DNA from: Micromonospora sp. FIMYZ51
GTDB lineage: Bacteria; Actinomycetota; Actinomycetes; Mycobacteriales; Micromonosporaceae
DNA: 64,000 nt
Direction: 5' to 3'
NCBI RefSeq assembly: GCF_038246755.1
Contig: NZ_CP134706.1
Span: 6,637,501 to 6,701,500, forward strand
The notes under the pieces are model-generated. The model saw only the letters and a list, made by a program, of their open reading frames with translations, was not told the DNA's origin and searched no databases. The position numbers were made by a program, and so were the translations under genes. This document shows positions 9,435-17,045 of the stretch, one piece after another. The first letter of the stretch is position 1. Every line of letters starts with the position of its first letter.

Positions 9435-10154
9435 TCAGCGGACCGCGCTCTCGTCGGCCTCCTCAGTGCCGGCCGACGGGGCCGGCGACGCCGCGACCGG
9501 CGGCAGGTCGAGCACCCGTCGGTGCGGCCATGGCCGGCTCCAGCCGCCCATGTCCAGCAACGCTGCCAGCACCCCGGCGGTAAAACCCCAGACCAGCATT
9601 CCGCGTACGGAGAACGCGGGACCGATCCAGCCATTGGTGAGTCGTACCTGCATCCGGTTGGCCGGGTCGACGAGTTCGGCGATCGGCAGCCGAACCACGT
9701 GCGCCACCTCGGCCGGCTGGCGGGGGTGCACCGGATGCGGCGTGTGCCACCAGGCGAGCACGGGGGTCACCACGAAGTCACTGACCGGGATCCACAGCTT
9801 CGGCAGCTCGGTCAGCAGCGTGACGCTTGCCGGATCGAGGTCGACCTCCTCGTTGGCCTCGCGCAGCGCGGTCGCGGCGGCGTCGGTGTCCTCCGGGTCG
9901 GCGGCGCCGCCGGGGAAGGCCGGCTGGCCCGCGTGATTACGCAGCGTGGCGGCCCGCTGAAGGATCAGCACGTCCGGACCGGCGTCGGTCTGCTCGCCGA
10001 GCAGCACCAGCACGGCGCTCTCCCGGCCACCCTCATCGGGGGTACGCAGCTGGCTGAAGTCTTCGCGGCGGGCGGTGCCGAGCCGGGTCAGCAGCGGCGT
10101 CATCCAGGCTGGCGGCTGCCGTTGCCCGCCGTTCGCCGCCCGAGGGCGGTTCAC
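9435..10154 (-). CDS. NUDIX hydrolase, CoA pyrophosphatase type
   Basis: 239-residue NUDIX protein resembling Rv3672c and CoA diphosphatases, which split CoA to 3',5'-ADP and phosphopantetheine. The Nudix box is visible from GGAADPED to REANEEV (G-x5-E-x7-RE-x2-EE). It is preceded by the CoA-pyrophosphatase signature LRNHAGQPAFPGG. Length is slightly above the usual 200-220 residues because of a Pro/Ala/Glu-rich tail. It lies 13 bases after tlpA and 63 bases before marP, so it is probably co-transcribed with both. Confidence 0.9.
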   Translation of the reverse strand: MNRPRAANGGQRQPPAWMTPLLTRLGTARREDFSQLRTPDEGGRESAVLVLLGEQTDAGPDVLILQRAATLRNHAGQPAFPGGAADPEDTDAAATALREANEEVDLDPASVTLLTELPKLWIPVSDFVVTPVLAWWHTPHPVHPRQPAEVAHVVRLPIAELVDPANRMQVRLTNGWIGPAFSVRGMLVWGFTAGVLAALLDMGGWSRPWPHRRVLDLPPVAASPAPSAGTEEADESAVR

Positions 10155-10167
10155 GTCGACACCCCGT

Positions 10168-10779
10168 TCATGCCGGCACCGTGATGCCGAGGTGCTGCCG
10201 GACCAGTTCGGCGAGTCGGGCGTCGTCGAGCGCGCCCGAGGTGTCGATGTGCCGGATCCGTCGGTCGGCGTCCACGAACATGGTCAGCGGGAACGCGTTG
10301 CGCCGCAGCGCCCGCTGCAACGCCTCCCCCTGGTCGAACAGCGTCGGGAACCGTACGCCGAAGTCCTCGCCGATGGACTGCGCGGCCTCGCGGCTGTCCC
10401 GGGTGTTCACCCCGATGACCCGCAGTTGTCCCGCGCTGCGCTGGCTGAGCCGCTGGAGGGCGGGCAGTTCCTCGCGGCAGGGCGGACACCAGGAGGCCCA
10501 GATGTTGATCACAGCGGGACCGGCCACGTCCCGCAGGGCGACCGGAGCACCGCCGGTGAAGCACGGCAGGCTCAACTCGGGCAGCAGGTCACCGACCGGG
10601 GCGGCGTCACCGGTGGGGGCGGTCGGGCCGTCGGTGAGGGCGGTGCACTCCTCGAACGGCGACGGCCGGCTGGCTGCCGCGCCCGGTGCGGTGGGCGGGG
10701 TGGGCTCGGGCTTTGCGGTGCAGCCGGTCGCGACCAGCAGCACCAGCGACACGGAGAGCAGGGCGAGCCGACGGATCAC
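10168..10779 (-). CDS. TlpA/ResA-like thioredoxin-fold lipoprotein
   Basis: 203-residue exported thiol-disulfide oxidoreductase. The signal peptide ends in a lipobox LVATGC with lipidated Cys20, followed by a Pro/Ala-rich linker. The thioredoxin fold carries the redox pair Cys98-Pro-Pro-Cys101 in ASWCPPC. Cys45 and Cys73 are additional cysteines that could form a second disulfide. Its ATG overlaps the nth stop by four bases, showing translational coupling. It likely serves extracytoplasmic disulfide chemistry, for example cytochrome c maturation or redox control of MarP, but no partner can be proved here. Confidence 0.9.
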   Translation of the reverse strand: MIRRLALLSVSLVLLVATGCTAKPEPTPPTAPGAAASRPSPFEECTALTDGPTAPTGDAAPVGDLLPELSLPCFTGGAPVALRDVAGPAVINIWASWCPPCREELPALQRLSQRSAGQLRVIGVNTRDSREAAQSIGEDFGVRFPTLFDQGEALQRALRRNAFPLTMFVDADRRIRHIDTSGALDDARLAELVRQHLGITVPA

Positions 10780-11555
10780 GGCGCCTCCGCCCGGACCGCC
10801 TGCCCGGGTACCAGCTCGGGGTCGACTCCGGCGGCGGACGCGAGGTCACGGGCCCGGGGGCCCTTGAGCAGCTTCGCCGCAGCGGCCGGCTCGGTCGGCC
10901 CGGTGCCGTACGACGGGCAGAGCTTCGCCAGGGTGCACGCGCCGCAGGCGGGCTTGCGGGCGTGGCAGACCCGACGGCCGTGGAAGATGATCCGGTGCGA
11001 CAGCATGGTCCAGTCGCGTTTGGGGAACATCGCCCCGATCGCGTGCTCGATCTTGACCGGGTCGGTCTCGGTGGTCAGCCGCCAGCGCTGCACCAGCCGC
11101 TGAAAGTGGGTGTCGACGGTGATGCCCGGCACGTCGAAGGCGTTGCCGAGGATGACGTTTGCGGTCTTGCGGCCGATCCCGGGCAGCGTCACCAGGTCGA
11201 CCAGCCGACCGGGGACCTGACCGTCGTACCGCTCGACGAGGGCCTGACCGAGCTGGATCAGCGAGCTGGTCTTGTTGCGGTAGAAGCCGGTGGGCCGAAT
11301 CAGCTCCTCCAGCTCGGCCCGGTCCGCGCCGGCGTAGTCGGCTGCGGTCGGATAGCGGGCGAAGAGCTTGGGCGTGACCTCGTTCACCTTCTTGTCGGTG
11401 CACTGCGCCGAAAGAATGGTGGCGACGGCCAACTCCAGCGGACTGGAGTGGTTCAGCTCACAGTGCGCGTCGGGGTGGGTCTCGGTGAGTACGCGGCCGA
11501 TCCGCCGCGCCCGCCGGGTACGCCCGAGGTCGGTCTCGGTGGCACTTCTGGTCAC
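10776..11555 (-). CDS. nth: Endonuclease III (DNA glycosylase/AP lyase)
   Basis: 259-residue base-excision repair enzyme that removes oxidised pyrimidines and nicks the abasic site. The helix-hairpin-helix LPGIGRKTA contains the catalytic Lys130, and Asp148 follows in ITVDTH. The [4Fe-4S] cluster cysteines are Cys197, Cys204, Cys207 and Cys213 (C-x6-C-x2-C-x5-C). About 35 residues precede the conserved core, as in other actinomycete Nth proteins. First gene of the nth-tlpA-nudix-marP run. A 44-bp tandem repeat lies between its start and the upstream capA-like gene. Confidence 0.97.
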   Translation of the reverse strand: MTRSATETDLGRTRRARRIGRVLTETHPDAHCELNHSSPLELAVATILSAQCTDKKVNEVTPKLFARYPTAADYAGADRAELEELIRPTGFYRNKTSSLIQLGQALVERYDGQVPGRLVDLVTLPGIGRKTANVILGNAFDVPGITVDTHFQRLVQRWRLTTETDPVKIEHAIGAMFPKRDWTMLSHRIIFHGRRVCHARKPACGACTLAKLCPSYGTGPTEPAAAAKLLKGPRARDLASAAGVDPELVPGQAVRAEAP

Positions 11556-11610
11556 GACGGCCAGCCTACGTCGTCGCCCCGACTCCCCCGCCGGCCCGCC
11601 AGCCCGGCCG

Positions 11611-11712
11611 GGCGCCAGTCGGCAGAGCCGGAGTCGGAGTCGGTCAACCTGGCCGGCGTCAGTCGGCAGAGCCGGAGTCGGCGCCCGTCCGCCCGGCCGG
11701 CGTCAGTCGGCG
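11611..11712. repeat. 44-bp tandem repeat (2.3 units) crossing the capA-like stop codon
   Basis: Units start at 11611, 11655 and 11699 and share GGCGYCAGTCGGCAGAGCCG. Units 1 and 2 are full 44-bp copies that diverge at their 3' ends. Unit 3 is truncated and contains the stop codon (11703-11705) of the capA-like gene. This fills most of the gap to nth. No stem typical of a terminator is obvious. It probably arose by duplication of the gene's 3' end. Confidence 0.75.
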
Positions 11713-12851
11713 TCCGGCGGGCTGATCTTGCCGGAGTCGTCGAACTGCGCGCCGGAGTCCGGGAAGTCGAGCTTGGTCAACTCCCGGAGCAGCCCGAGGC
11801 CACGGTCGTCGGGATCCATCGTCGGCTTGCGGGCGTCGTTCATGTAGGTGGAGGCGAACGAGCCGCCCGCCCAACTGCCGTCCGGATTGAGCTTGACCTT
11901 GAGCACCCCGCCCCAGCCGAGCCGGCCGGTGTTGCTCAGCGAGTTGCCGCCACCGGCGAAGTTGCCCAGGCTGTACGCGATCAGCCGGCCCTTGTAGAAC
12001 TCCATGCCGCGCAGCACGTGCGGGCCGTGGCCGACCACCAGGTCGGCCCCGGAGTCGATCATTGCCCGGGAGAACTTGATCGGGTCGCCCCGGTTCTCGC
12101 CGAGAAACATCTCGGTGCCTGGCCGGACCCGGGTCATCTCCGCCCCCTCGGCACCCATGTGCACCTGCACCACCACGATGTCGGCCATGGTGGCGGCCTT
12201 GGCGATCACCTTCTTCGCGGCCGGGATGTCGATCAGGCTGTTCGACCAGGCGTACGAGGAGAAGCCGGCGACCGCCACCTGGACGCCCTTGACGTCGACC
12301 ACGGTGATCTGGTCAGGCGCACCGGTGTGCTCCAGACCGTGCTCCTCCAGGGCCTTCTGGGTGTTCTCGTACCCCTTGGGCCCGAAGTCGTTGCCGTGGT
12401 TGTTGGCCTGGTTGAGCAGGTCGAACCCGGCGTCGGCCAGATGCTTGGCGTACTCCGGCGGCGCCCGGAACTGGAAGCAGCGGGTCGAGTTGGCCCCGCA
12501 CTTGCCGGTGCCGGTGTCCACCGTCAACGGCTCTTCGAGGTTGCCCATCACCAGGTCGGCGGCGAGCGCTTTCTTGACCGAGTCGAAGAAACCCTTGCCG
12601 TTGTTCGGCGGCATCCGGTTGGGCGCCATGGCCATCACGATGTCGCCGGTGGCGGAGAGCGAGATCGGCTTGGGTGCCGGTGGGCTCGACTCGACCGGTG
12701 CGGCGTTGCCACCACCACCCGCGCCGGGCTGCCAGATCGGCCCCTCGGCGGATTCGGCGCAGCCGGCCAGCAGGAGGGCGGCGAGCAGCGCGGCGACCGC
12801 GGCCACGGCGGGCCGGCGGGATCGAGGCGGGGCAGGGACGGCAGAGTACAT
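11703..12851 (-). CDS. CapA/PgsA-family metallophosphatase-like lipoprotein
   Basis: 382 residues from ATG 12851 (longer readings upstream are Arg/Pro-rich and not convincing). The signal peptide has lipobox LLAGC, then a Gly/Ala/Pro linker, then a CapA domain (poly-gamma-glutamate synthesis protein CapA type, metallophosphatase-like fold): LSATGDIVMA, NLEEPLT, NQANNHGNDFG, VQVHMGAE, VVGHGPHVLRGMEFY and YSLGNFAGGG are typical. CapA family members act in surface polymer synthesis or sugar-phosphate hydrolysis, and the substrate here is unknown. Its 3' end carries a short tandem repeat. It follows cbiZ by 58 bases on the same strand. Confidence 0.85.
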   Translation of the reverse strand: MYSAVPAPPRSRRPAVAAVAALLAALLLAGCAESAEGPIWQPGAGGGGNAAPVESSPPAPKPISLSATGDIVMAMAPNRMPPNNGKGFFDSVKKALAADLVMGNLEEPLTVDTGTGKCGANSTRCFQFRAPPEYAKHLADAGFDLLNQANNHGNDFGPKGYENTQKALEEHGLEHTGAPDQITVVDVKGVQVAVAGFSSYAWSNSLIDIPAAKKVIAKAATMADIVVVQVHMGAEGAEMTRVRPGTEMFLGENRGDPIKFSRAMIDSGADLVVGHGPHVLRGMEFYKGRLIAYSLGNFAGGGNSLSNTGRLGWGGVLKVKLNPDGSWAGGSFASTYMNDARKPTMDPDDRGLGLLRELTKLDFPDSGAQFDDSGKISPPDAD

Positions 12852-12909
12852 CGGGGGCGACCCTACCGGGCAGGAAACGCCGCCACGAGGGCCGATCGGG
12901 TGGCGAGGT

Positions 12910-13566
12910 TCAGCCCGGCAGCCGATCCGACCATGGGACGGTGTCGGTCCCGACCGCCAGCACCGCGGCGTGCACCGCGCGGGCGAGCGGTGCCCCCCAG
13001 GTGGAGCGCGGACCGCCGTAGTCGCAGACCGGCCCGCCCGGCGGGCAGAGCACGGTGACCGCGTCGGTCGGGGTGCCGGTGCCGGGCAGGCCCAGCTCCG
13101 CGATCGCCTGGGTCTTCGCCTCGGTGGCCGTCGCCACCGCGTTGACAAGCGCCGCGTCGCCCAGCCGGGCCGGGACGTAGGCCACGACGTTTACCGTGCC
13201 GACCCGCTGCGGCACGACCTGGGCCGGTGCCGCCGCCGGAACCGGGATGCCCAACCCGACCGTGGCCCAGACCCGCACGCCGCTGTCCGCCCGCGCCACC
13301 ACCTCGCCGACGTCCACCCCGGTCAACAGACCCACCCCCGGCCCGTCGAGGCCGAGCCGGCGGGCCATGCCGGCCAGGTGGTCGGCGGGGTCGTCCCGGT
13401 CGTACGACATGGGCACGGTCGCGTTGAGCACCCACCGCCGTACGCCTATCCCGCCGCCCAACGGCGCGGTGCTGACCGCCCGCAGCGCCCGCGCGGCACG
13501 CCACACCAGCACCGGAATGTCCCGCCCGTCCTCGTGGCGCCCGGTCAGCAGGGGATCGCTCAGCAC
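12910..13566 (-). CDS. cbiZ: Adenosylcobinamide amidohydrolase CbiZ-like
   Basis: 218 residues matching the CbiZ family, which cleaves the aminopropanol side chain of (pseudo)cobinamide to adenosylcobyric acid so that salvaged corrinoids can be remodelled. Recognisable stretches are STAPLGGGIG, WVLNATVP, GPGVGLLTGVDV, NAVATATEAKTQA, GTGTPTDAV and YGGPRSTWGAPLARAVH. GTG start at 13566. No other cobalamin genes are nearby. It is divergent from crp across a 302-base gap. Function is inferred from family resemblance. Confidence 0.85.
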   Translation of the reverse strand: MLSDPLLTGRHEDGRDIPVLVWRAARALRAVSTAPLGGGIGVRRWVLNATVPMSYDRDDPADHLAGMARRLGLDGPGVGLLTGVDVGEVVARADSGVRVWATVGLGIPVPAAAPAQVVPQRVGTVNVVAYVPARLGDAALVNAVATATEAKTQAIAELGLPGTGTPTDAVTVLCPPGGPVCDYGGPRSTWGAPLARAVHAAVLAVGTDTVPWSDRLPG

Positions 13567-13868
13567 GCGGTCACCCTATGGCCGCCGACGGGGTGCACCG
13601 GCGGCACCCTGGCCCGGCGGCTGAGGGCGGCGGCCCGCCCGAGCGCCCCGGGGTGCGGCAGCGGCCCGAGGCGCGAGAGGGTCGGGGCCGGATCGGGGCG
13701 GCGCGGGATGTTACCGGGTGATCTCGACGGGCACGTTACGTCCAACGATCAAGATTCCCGGGGTGCACCTCCGATTCCTGCTCACGTGCGCCTAGACTGG
13801 TCGGCGCGCGACGGATCAGCGGACGGCAGACCCCGCCGACGGACGGCACGCGTAACCGGAGGTGCGCG
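13567..13868. promoter_or_regulatory. Divergent intergenic region cbiZ/crp
   Basis: 302 bases with no credible gene. The crp side holds a -10-like TAGACT at 13793-13798 (predicted start about 65 bases before the gene) and a good ribosome site GGAGGT at 13858-13863. I found no TGTGA-N6-TCACA site, so autoregulation by Crp is not supported. The half near cbiZ is GC-rich, with no clear promoter. Confidence 0.45.
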
Positions 13869-14546
13869 ATGGACGAGGTACTGGCCCGCAGCGGGATCTT
13901 CCAGGGAGTCGACCCGGAGGCAGCCGAGGCGCTCGCCAAGGAGATGGAGACGATCGAGGTCCGCAAGGGCGAGGTCGTCTTCAACGAGGGCGAGCCCGGC
14001 GACAGCCTCTACATCCTGCTGTCCGGCAAGATCAAAGTAGGCCGCCGGGCGGCGGACGGCCGGCAGAACCTGATTGCGGTGATGGGCCCGTCTGACATGG
14101 TCGGCGAGTTGTCGCTCTTCGACCCGGGCCCCCGTACGGCGACCGCCACCGCAGTGACCGACAGCCGGCTGGCCCGACTGCGCAAGCAGGCCCTGCGGCC
14201 GTGGCTGAACAACCGGCCCGAGATCGCCGAGCAGCTGCTCCGGGTGCTCGCCCGCCGGCTGCGCCGGACCAATGACGCACTGGCCGACCTGATCTTCACC
14301 GACGTGCCCGGTCGAGTAGCGAAGAACCTGCTCCAGATGGCCGGCCGCTTCGGCACCCGGGACGGCGGCGTGCTGCGGGTGACGCACGACCTGACCCAGG
14401 AAGAGATCGCCCAGCTCGTCGGCGCCTCCCGGGAGACGGTCAACAAGGCGCTCGCCGACTTCGCCTCGCGCGGCTGGCTCCGGCTGGACGGCAAGAGCAT
14501 CATCATCCTCGACCCGGAGCGCCTGGCCCGCCGCGCCCGCGTCTGA
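13869..14546 (+). CDS. crp: Crp/Fnr-family cAMP-responsive transcriptional regulator
   Basis: 225 residues. N-terminal cyclic-nucleotide-binding beta roll with [14 protein letters not shown] and the phosphate-binding segment from Glu80 (GELSLFD) to Arg89 (PRTATA), all residues needed for cAMP binding. The C-terminal winged helix contains [20 protein letters not shown]. Length and sequence resemble M. tuberculosis CRP (Rv3676). ATG 13869 is fixed by GGAGGT five bases upstream. A class III cyclase-like gene lies 10 kb away and could supply cAMP. Divergent from cbiZ. Confidence 0.95.
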   Translation: MDEVLARSGIFQGVDPEAAEALAKEMETIEVRKGEVVFNEGEPGDSLYILLSGKIKVGRRAADGRQNLIAVMGPSDMVGELSLFDPGPRTATATAVTDSRLARLRKQALRPWLNNRPEIAEQLLRVLARRLRRTNDALADLIFTDVPGRVAKNLLQMAGRFGTRDGGVLRVTHDLTQEEIAQLVGASRETVNKALADFASRGWLRLDGKSIIILDPERLARRARV

Positions 14547-14644
14547 CCGTCACCCTCGCCCGTCCCCGCGCCACCGCCGGCTCTCGGTCATTCCTGCCCG
14601 GATAACGGCGGTGCTGGTCACGCCTTGGCCGGATGCCGTGCTAG

Positions 14645-14666
14645 AAAAAGTCAGGCTTGACTGTTT
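14645..14666. promoter_or_regulatory. Putative TetR operator, 22-bp imperfect palindrome
   Basis: AGTCAGGCTTGACT (14649-14662) has perfect AGTCA/TGACT arms and is extended by AAA/TTT on both sides, leaving two mismatched pairs in 22 positions. It lies 20 bases before the first plausible tetR start (14686) and includes TTGACT, which could serve as a -35. Position and symmetry fit autorepression by the TetR protein. Confidence 0.55.
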
Positions 14667-14685
14667 GTTTCGCGGACGGCAAGCT

Positions 14686-15339
14686 GTGCCCGTGCCGACC
14701 ACATCGACCCGCGTCCCTCAACAGGAACGCAGCCGAGCCACCCAGGCCCGGCTGCTGGAAGCGACCGTCGAGTGTCTGGTGGAGCATGGCTGGTCCGGCA
14801 CCACCACGACGCTCGTGGCGGCCCGGGCCGGCGTGTCCCGGGGTGCCCAGCTGCACCACTACCCCACCAAGAACGCCCTGGTCACCGCCGCCGTTGCGCA
14901 CCTCACCGAGCGCCGGGCAGCGGAGCTGCGCAGCGAGGCCCAGGCCCTGCCGACCGGCCCCGGCCGACTGGACCGGGTGGTGGACCTGCTCGCCGCCGCC
15001 TTCACCGGGCCGCTCTTCGTCGCCGCCCTCGAACTCTGGGTGGCTGCCCGCACCGACGCCGAGCTGCGTACCGCCCTGCTGCCCCTCGAAACCCGGATCG
15101 GCCGCGAGATGTACCGGCTGACCATCGACCTGCTCGGCGTGGACGAGCGGCGGCCTGGCGTACGCGAGGCGGTGCAGGCCACCCTGGACCTGCTGCGTGG
15201 ACTGGGCGTGGCCAACCTGCTCAGCGACGACTCGGCCCGCCGGTCCGCCCTGCTGCACACCTGGAAACAGCAGCTCACCGCCCTGCGTACGGCCGCCGAC
15301 GGCGGCGGCCGGGCTCCGGAAGCCGGGGCGCCAGCATGA
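14686..15339 (+). CDS. TetR-family transcriptional regulator
   Basis: 217 residues from GTG 14686 (GTG 14692 equally possible). The frame is open to 14611, but that would read through the likely operator. N-terminal helix-turn-helix: RSRATQARLLEATVECLVEHG, then TTLVAARAGVSRGAQLHHYPTK. The C-terminal ligand domain is typical in length. The stop overlaps the next start by four bases (ATGA), so it heads the carboxylase operon, as AtuR does in Pseudomonas. It probably represses the operon until an acyl-CoA or terpenoid intermediate appears; the ligand is inferred only. Confidence 0.88.
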   Translation: MPVPTTSTRVPQQERSRATQARLLEATVECLVEHGWSGTTTTLVAARAGVSRGAQLHHYPTKNALVTAAVAHLTERRAAELRSEAQALPTGPGRLDRVVDLLAAAFTGPLFVAALELWVAARTDAELRTALLPLETRIGREMYRLTIDLLGVDERRPGVREAVQATLDLLRGLGVANLLSDDSARRSALLHTWKQQLTALRTAADGGGRAPEAGAPA

Positions 15340-17045
15340 CCGGGCCGAGCCGGAACACCGAGATCGGCGAGCGGCTGCGGGTGGGCAACGCCTCCGGCTT
15401 CTACGGCGACCGCTTCTCCGCCTGGCGGGAGATGCTCGACGGCGGCGTGTTGGACGTGCTGACCGGGGACTACCTGGCCGAGTTGACCATGCTCATCCTG
15501 GGCCGGGACCGGATGCGCGACCCCGACCTCGGGTACGCGAAGACCTTCCTCCGGCAACTGGAGGGCACCCTCGGCACCGCGCTGGACCGGGGCGTACGGA
15601 TCGTCACGAACGCCGGTGGCCTCAACCCCGCCGGCCTGGCCGCCGCCATCCGGTCGCTCGCCGACCGGCTCGGACTCGACGTGCAGGTCGGGTACGTCGA
15701 AGGCGACGCGCTGGCCAGGCCCGACGCGCTCACCGCCAACGCCTATCTCGGCGCGTTCGGCATCGCCAGCTGCCTCGCCAGTGGCTCCGACGTCGTGGTG
15801 ACCGGTCGGGTCACCGACGCCTCGCTTGTCGTCGGCCCGGCCATCGCGCACTTCGGCTGGGGACGCGCCGACCTGGACGCACTGGCCGGGGCGACCGTCG
15901 CCGGGCATCTGATCGAGTGCGGCGCGCAGGTGACCGGCGGCAACTTCAGCTTCTTCACCGAGTTGCCCGACGGCGGGCAGCGGCCGGGCTTCCCGATCGC
16001 CGAGCTGTACCCGGACGGCTCGGCGGTGCTCACCAAGCACCCGGGCACCGGCGGTGCGGTCACCGTCGAGACGGTCACCGCCCAACTGCTGTACGAGGTG
16101 GGCGGGCCTGCCTACCTCGGGCCGGACGTGGTGACCCGGTTGGACACGGTGACGCTCGACCAGGACGGGCCGGACCGGGTCCGGGTCTGCGGCGTCCGGG
16201 GTACGCCCCCACCGGAGACGCTGAAGGTCGGCATCAACAACCTCGGCGGTTTCCGCAACTCGATGACGTTCGTGCTCTGCGGGCTGGACATCCCGGCCAA
16301 GGCCGCGCTGGTCCGGGCACAGCTGACCGAGTCGATCGGCCCGGACGGGCTGGAGTTCACCCTGGCCCGTACCGACCATCCGGATGCCGTCGACACCGAG
16401 ACGGCAAGCGCGCTGCTGCACGTACACCTGCGCGACGGTGACCGGGCGCGGGCCGGGCGGGCCTTCTCGGCGGCGGCGGTGGAGCTGGCGTTGGCCTCCT
16501 ATCCGGGCTGCACGCTGACCACGCCGCCCGGCGACGCCACGCCGTACGGCGTCTTCACCACCGACACCGTGCCGCAGGGCGACGTCGCCCACGTCGCCGT
16601 GTTGCCGGACGGCTCCCGGGTGCCGATCGCCCCGCCGCCGGTGACGTGTTTGCAGGGGGCCCCTATACAACACCAGGCGTTAACAGGGGGCCCTTCCTTG
16701 CACGTGACGCGGCGGGGGGCGCTGGGCGAGGTGGTGGGGGCACGCTCGGGCGACAAGGGCGGCGACGCGAACCTCGGCGTCTGGGCGCGTACCGACGCGA
16801 CCTGGGCCTGGCTGCGCGAATGGCTGACCGTTGACCGGCTGGCCGAACTGTTGCCGGAGACCGCCCCGTTGACCGTGCAACGGTACGAGTTGCCGAACCT
16901 GCGGGCGGTCAACTTCGTCATCGAAGGGCTGCTCGGGCCGGGGGTGGCCGCCTCCACCCGGTTCGACCCGCAGGCCAAGGCGCTCGGCGAACTGCTACGC
17001 GCCCGGATCGTCGACCTACCTGCGGAGGAGGGTGTGCCGCGGTGA
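15336..17045 (+). CDS. AtuA-like (DUF1446) protein carrying a repeat-derived insert
   Basis: 569 residues from ATG 15336. The frame is open further upstream, but this start overlaps the tetR stop by four bases. N-terminal AtuA/DUF1446 domain from about residue 10 to 435 (LRVGNASGFYGDRF, TNAGGLNPAGLA, SDVVVTGRVTDASL, GGNFSFFTELPD). A smaller AtuA-like C-terminal domain starts at GARSGDKGGDANLGVWAR. Between them, residues 438-456 are encoded by a 57-bp repeat inserted in frame. AtuA is needed for growth on acyclic terpenes in Pseudomonas, but its reaction is not firmly established. Stop overlaps the next GTG by four bases. Confidence 0.85.
   Translation: MTGPSRNTEIGERLRVGNASGFYGDRFSAWREMLDGGVLDVLTGDYLAELTMLILGRDRMRDPDLGYAKTFLRQLEGTLGTALDRGVRIVTNAGGLNPAGLAAAIRSLADRLGLDVQVGYVEGDALARPDALTANAYLGAFGIASCLASGSDVVVTGRVTDASLVVGPAIAHFGWGRADLDALAGATVAGHLIECGAQVTGGNFSFFTELPDGGQRPGFPIAELYPDGSAVLTKHPGTGGAVTVETVTAQLLYEVGGPAYLGPDVVTRLDTVTLDQDGPDRVRVCGVRGTPPPETLKVGINNLGGFRNSMTFVLCGLDIPAKAALVRAQLTESIGPDGLEFTLARTDHPDAVDTETASALLHVHLRDGDRARAGRAFSAAAVELALASYPGCTLTTPPGDATPYGVFTTDTVPQGDVAHVAVLPDGSRVPIAPPPVTCLQGAPIQHQALTGGPSLHVTRRGALGEVVGARSGDKGGDANLGVWARTDATWAWLREWLTVDRLAELLPETAPLTVQRYELPNLRAVNFVIEGLLGPGVAASTRFDPQAKALGELLRARIVDLPAEEGVPR
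16647..16703 (+). repeat. 57-bp GGGGGCCC repeat (copy A) inserted inside a coding sequence
   Basis: Starts TGTTTGCAGGGGGCCCC and ends GGGGGCCCTTCCTTGCAC. It aligns without gaps to three other 57-bp copies in the window. It is flanked by GTGACG at 16641-16646 and 16704-16709, a 6-bp direct repeat resembling a target-site duplication. Element plus duplication is 63 bp, exactly 21 codons. It is read as CLQGAPIQHQALTGGPSLH followed by a repeated Val-Thr, with no stop codon. Confidence 0.9.

Noticed and set aside
13700..13868. Crp autoregulatory site
   Set aside because: No TGTGA-N6-TCACA or near match was found by eye.
12004..14040. Open frame of 678 codons on the plus strand across capA-like and cbiZ genes
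   Set aside because: Ser/Thr/Arg/Pro-rich shadow; both minus-strand genes have strong family signatures.
14572..14613. Terminator after crp
   Set aside because: CACCGCCG/CGGCGGTG arms are only 8 bp with a 26-base loop; too weak to call.
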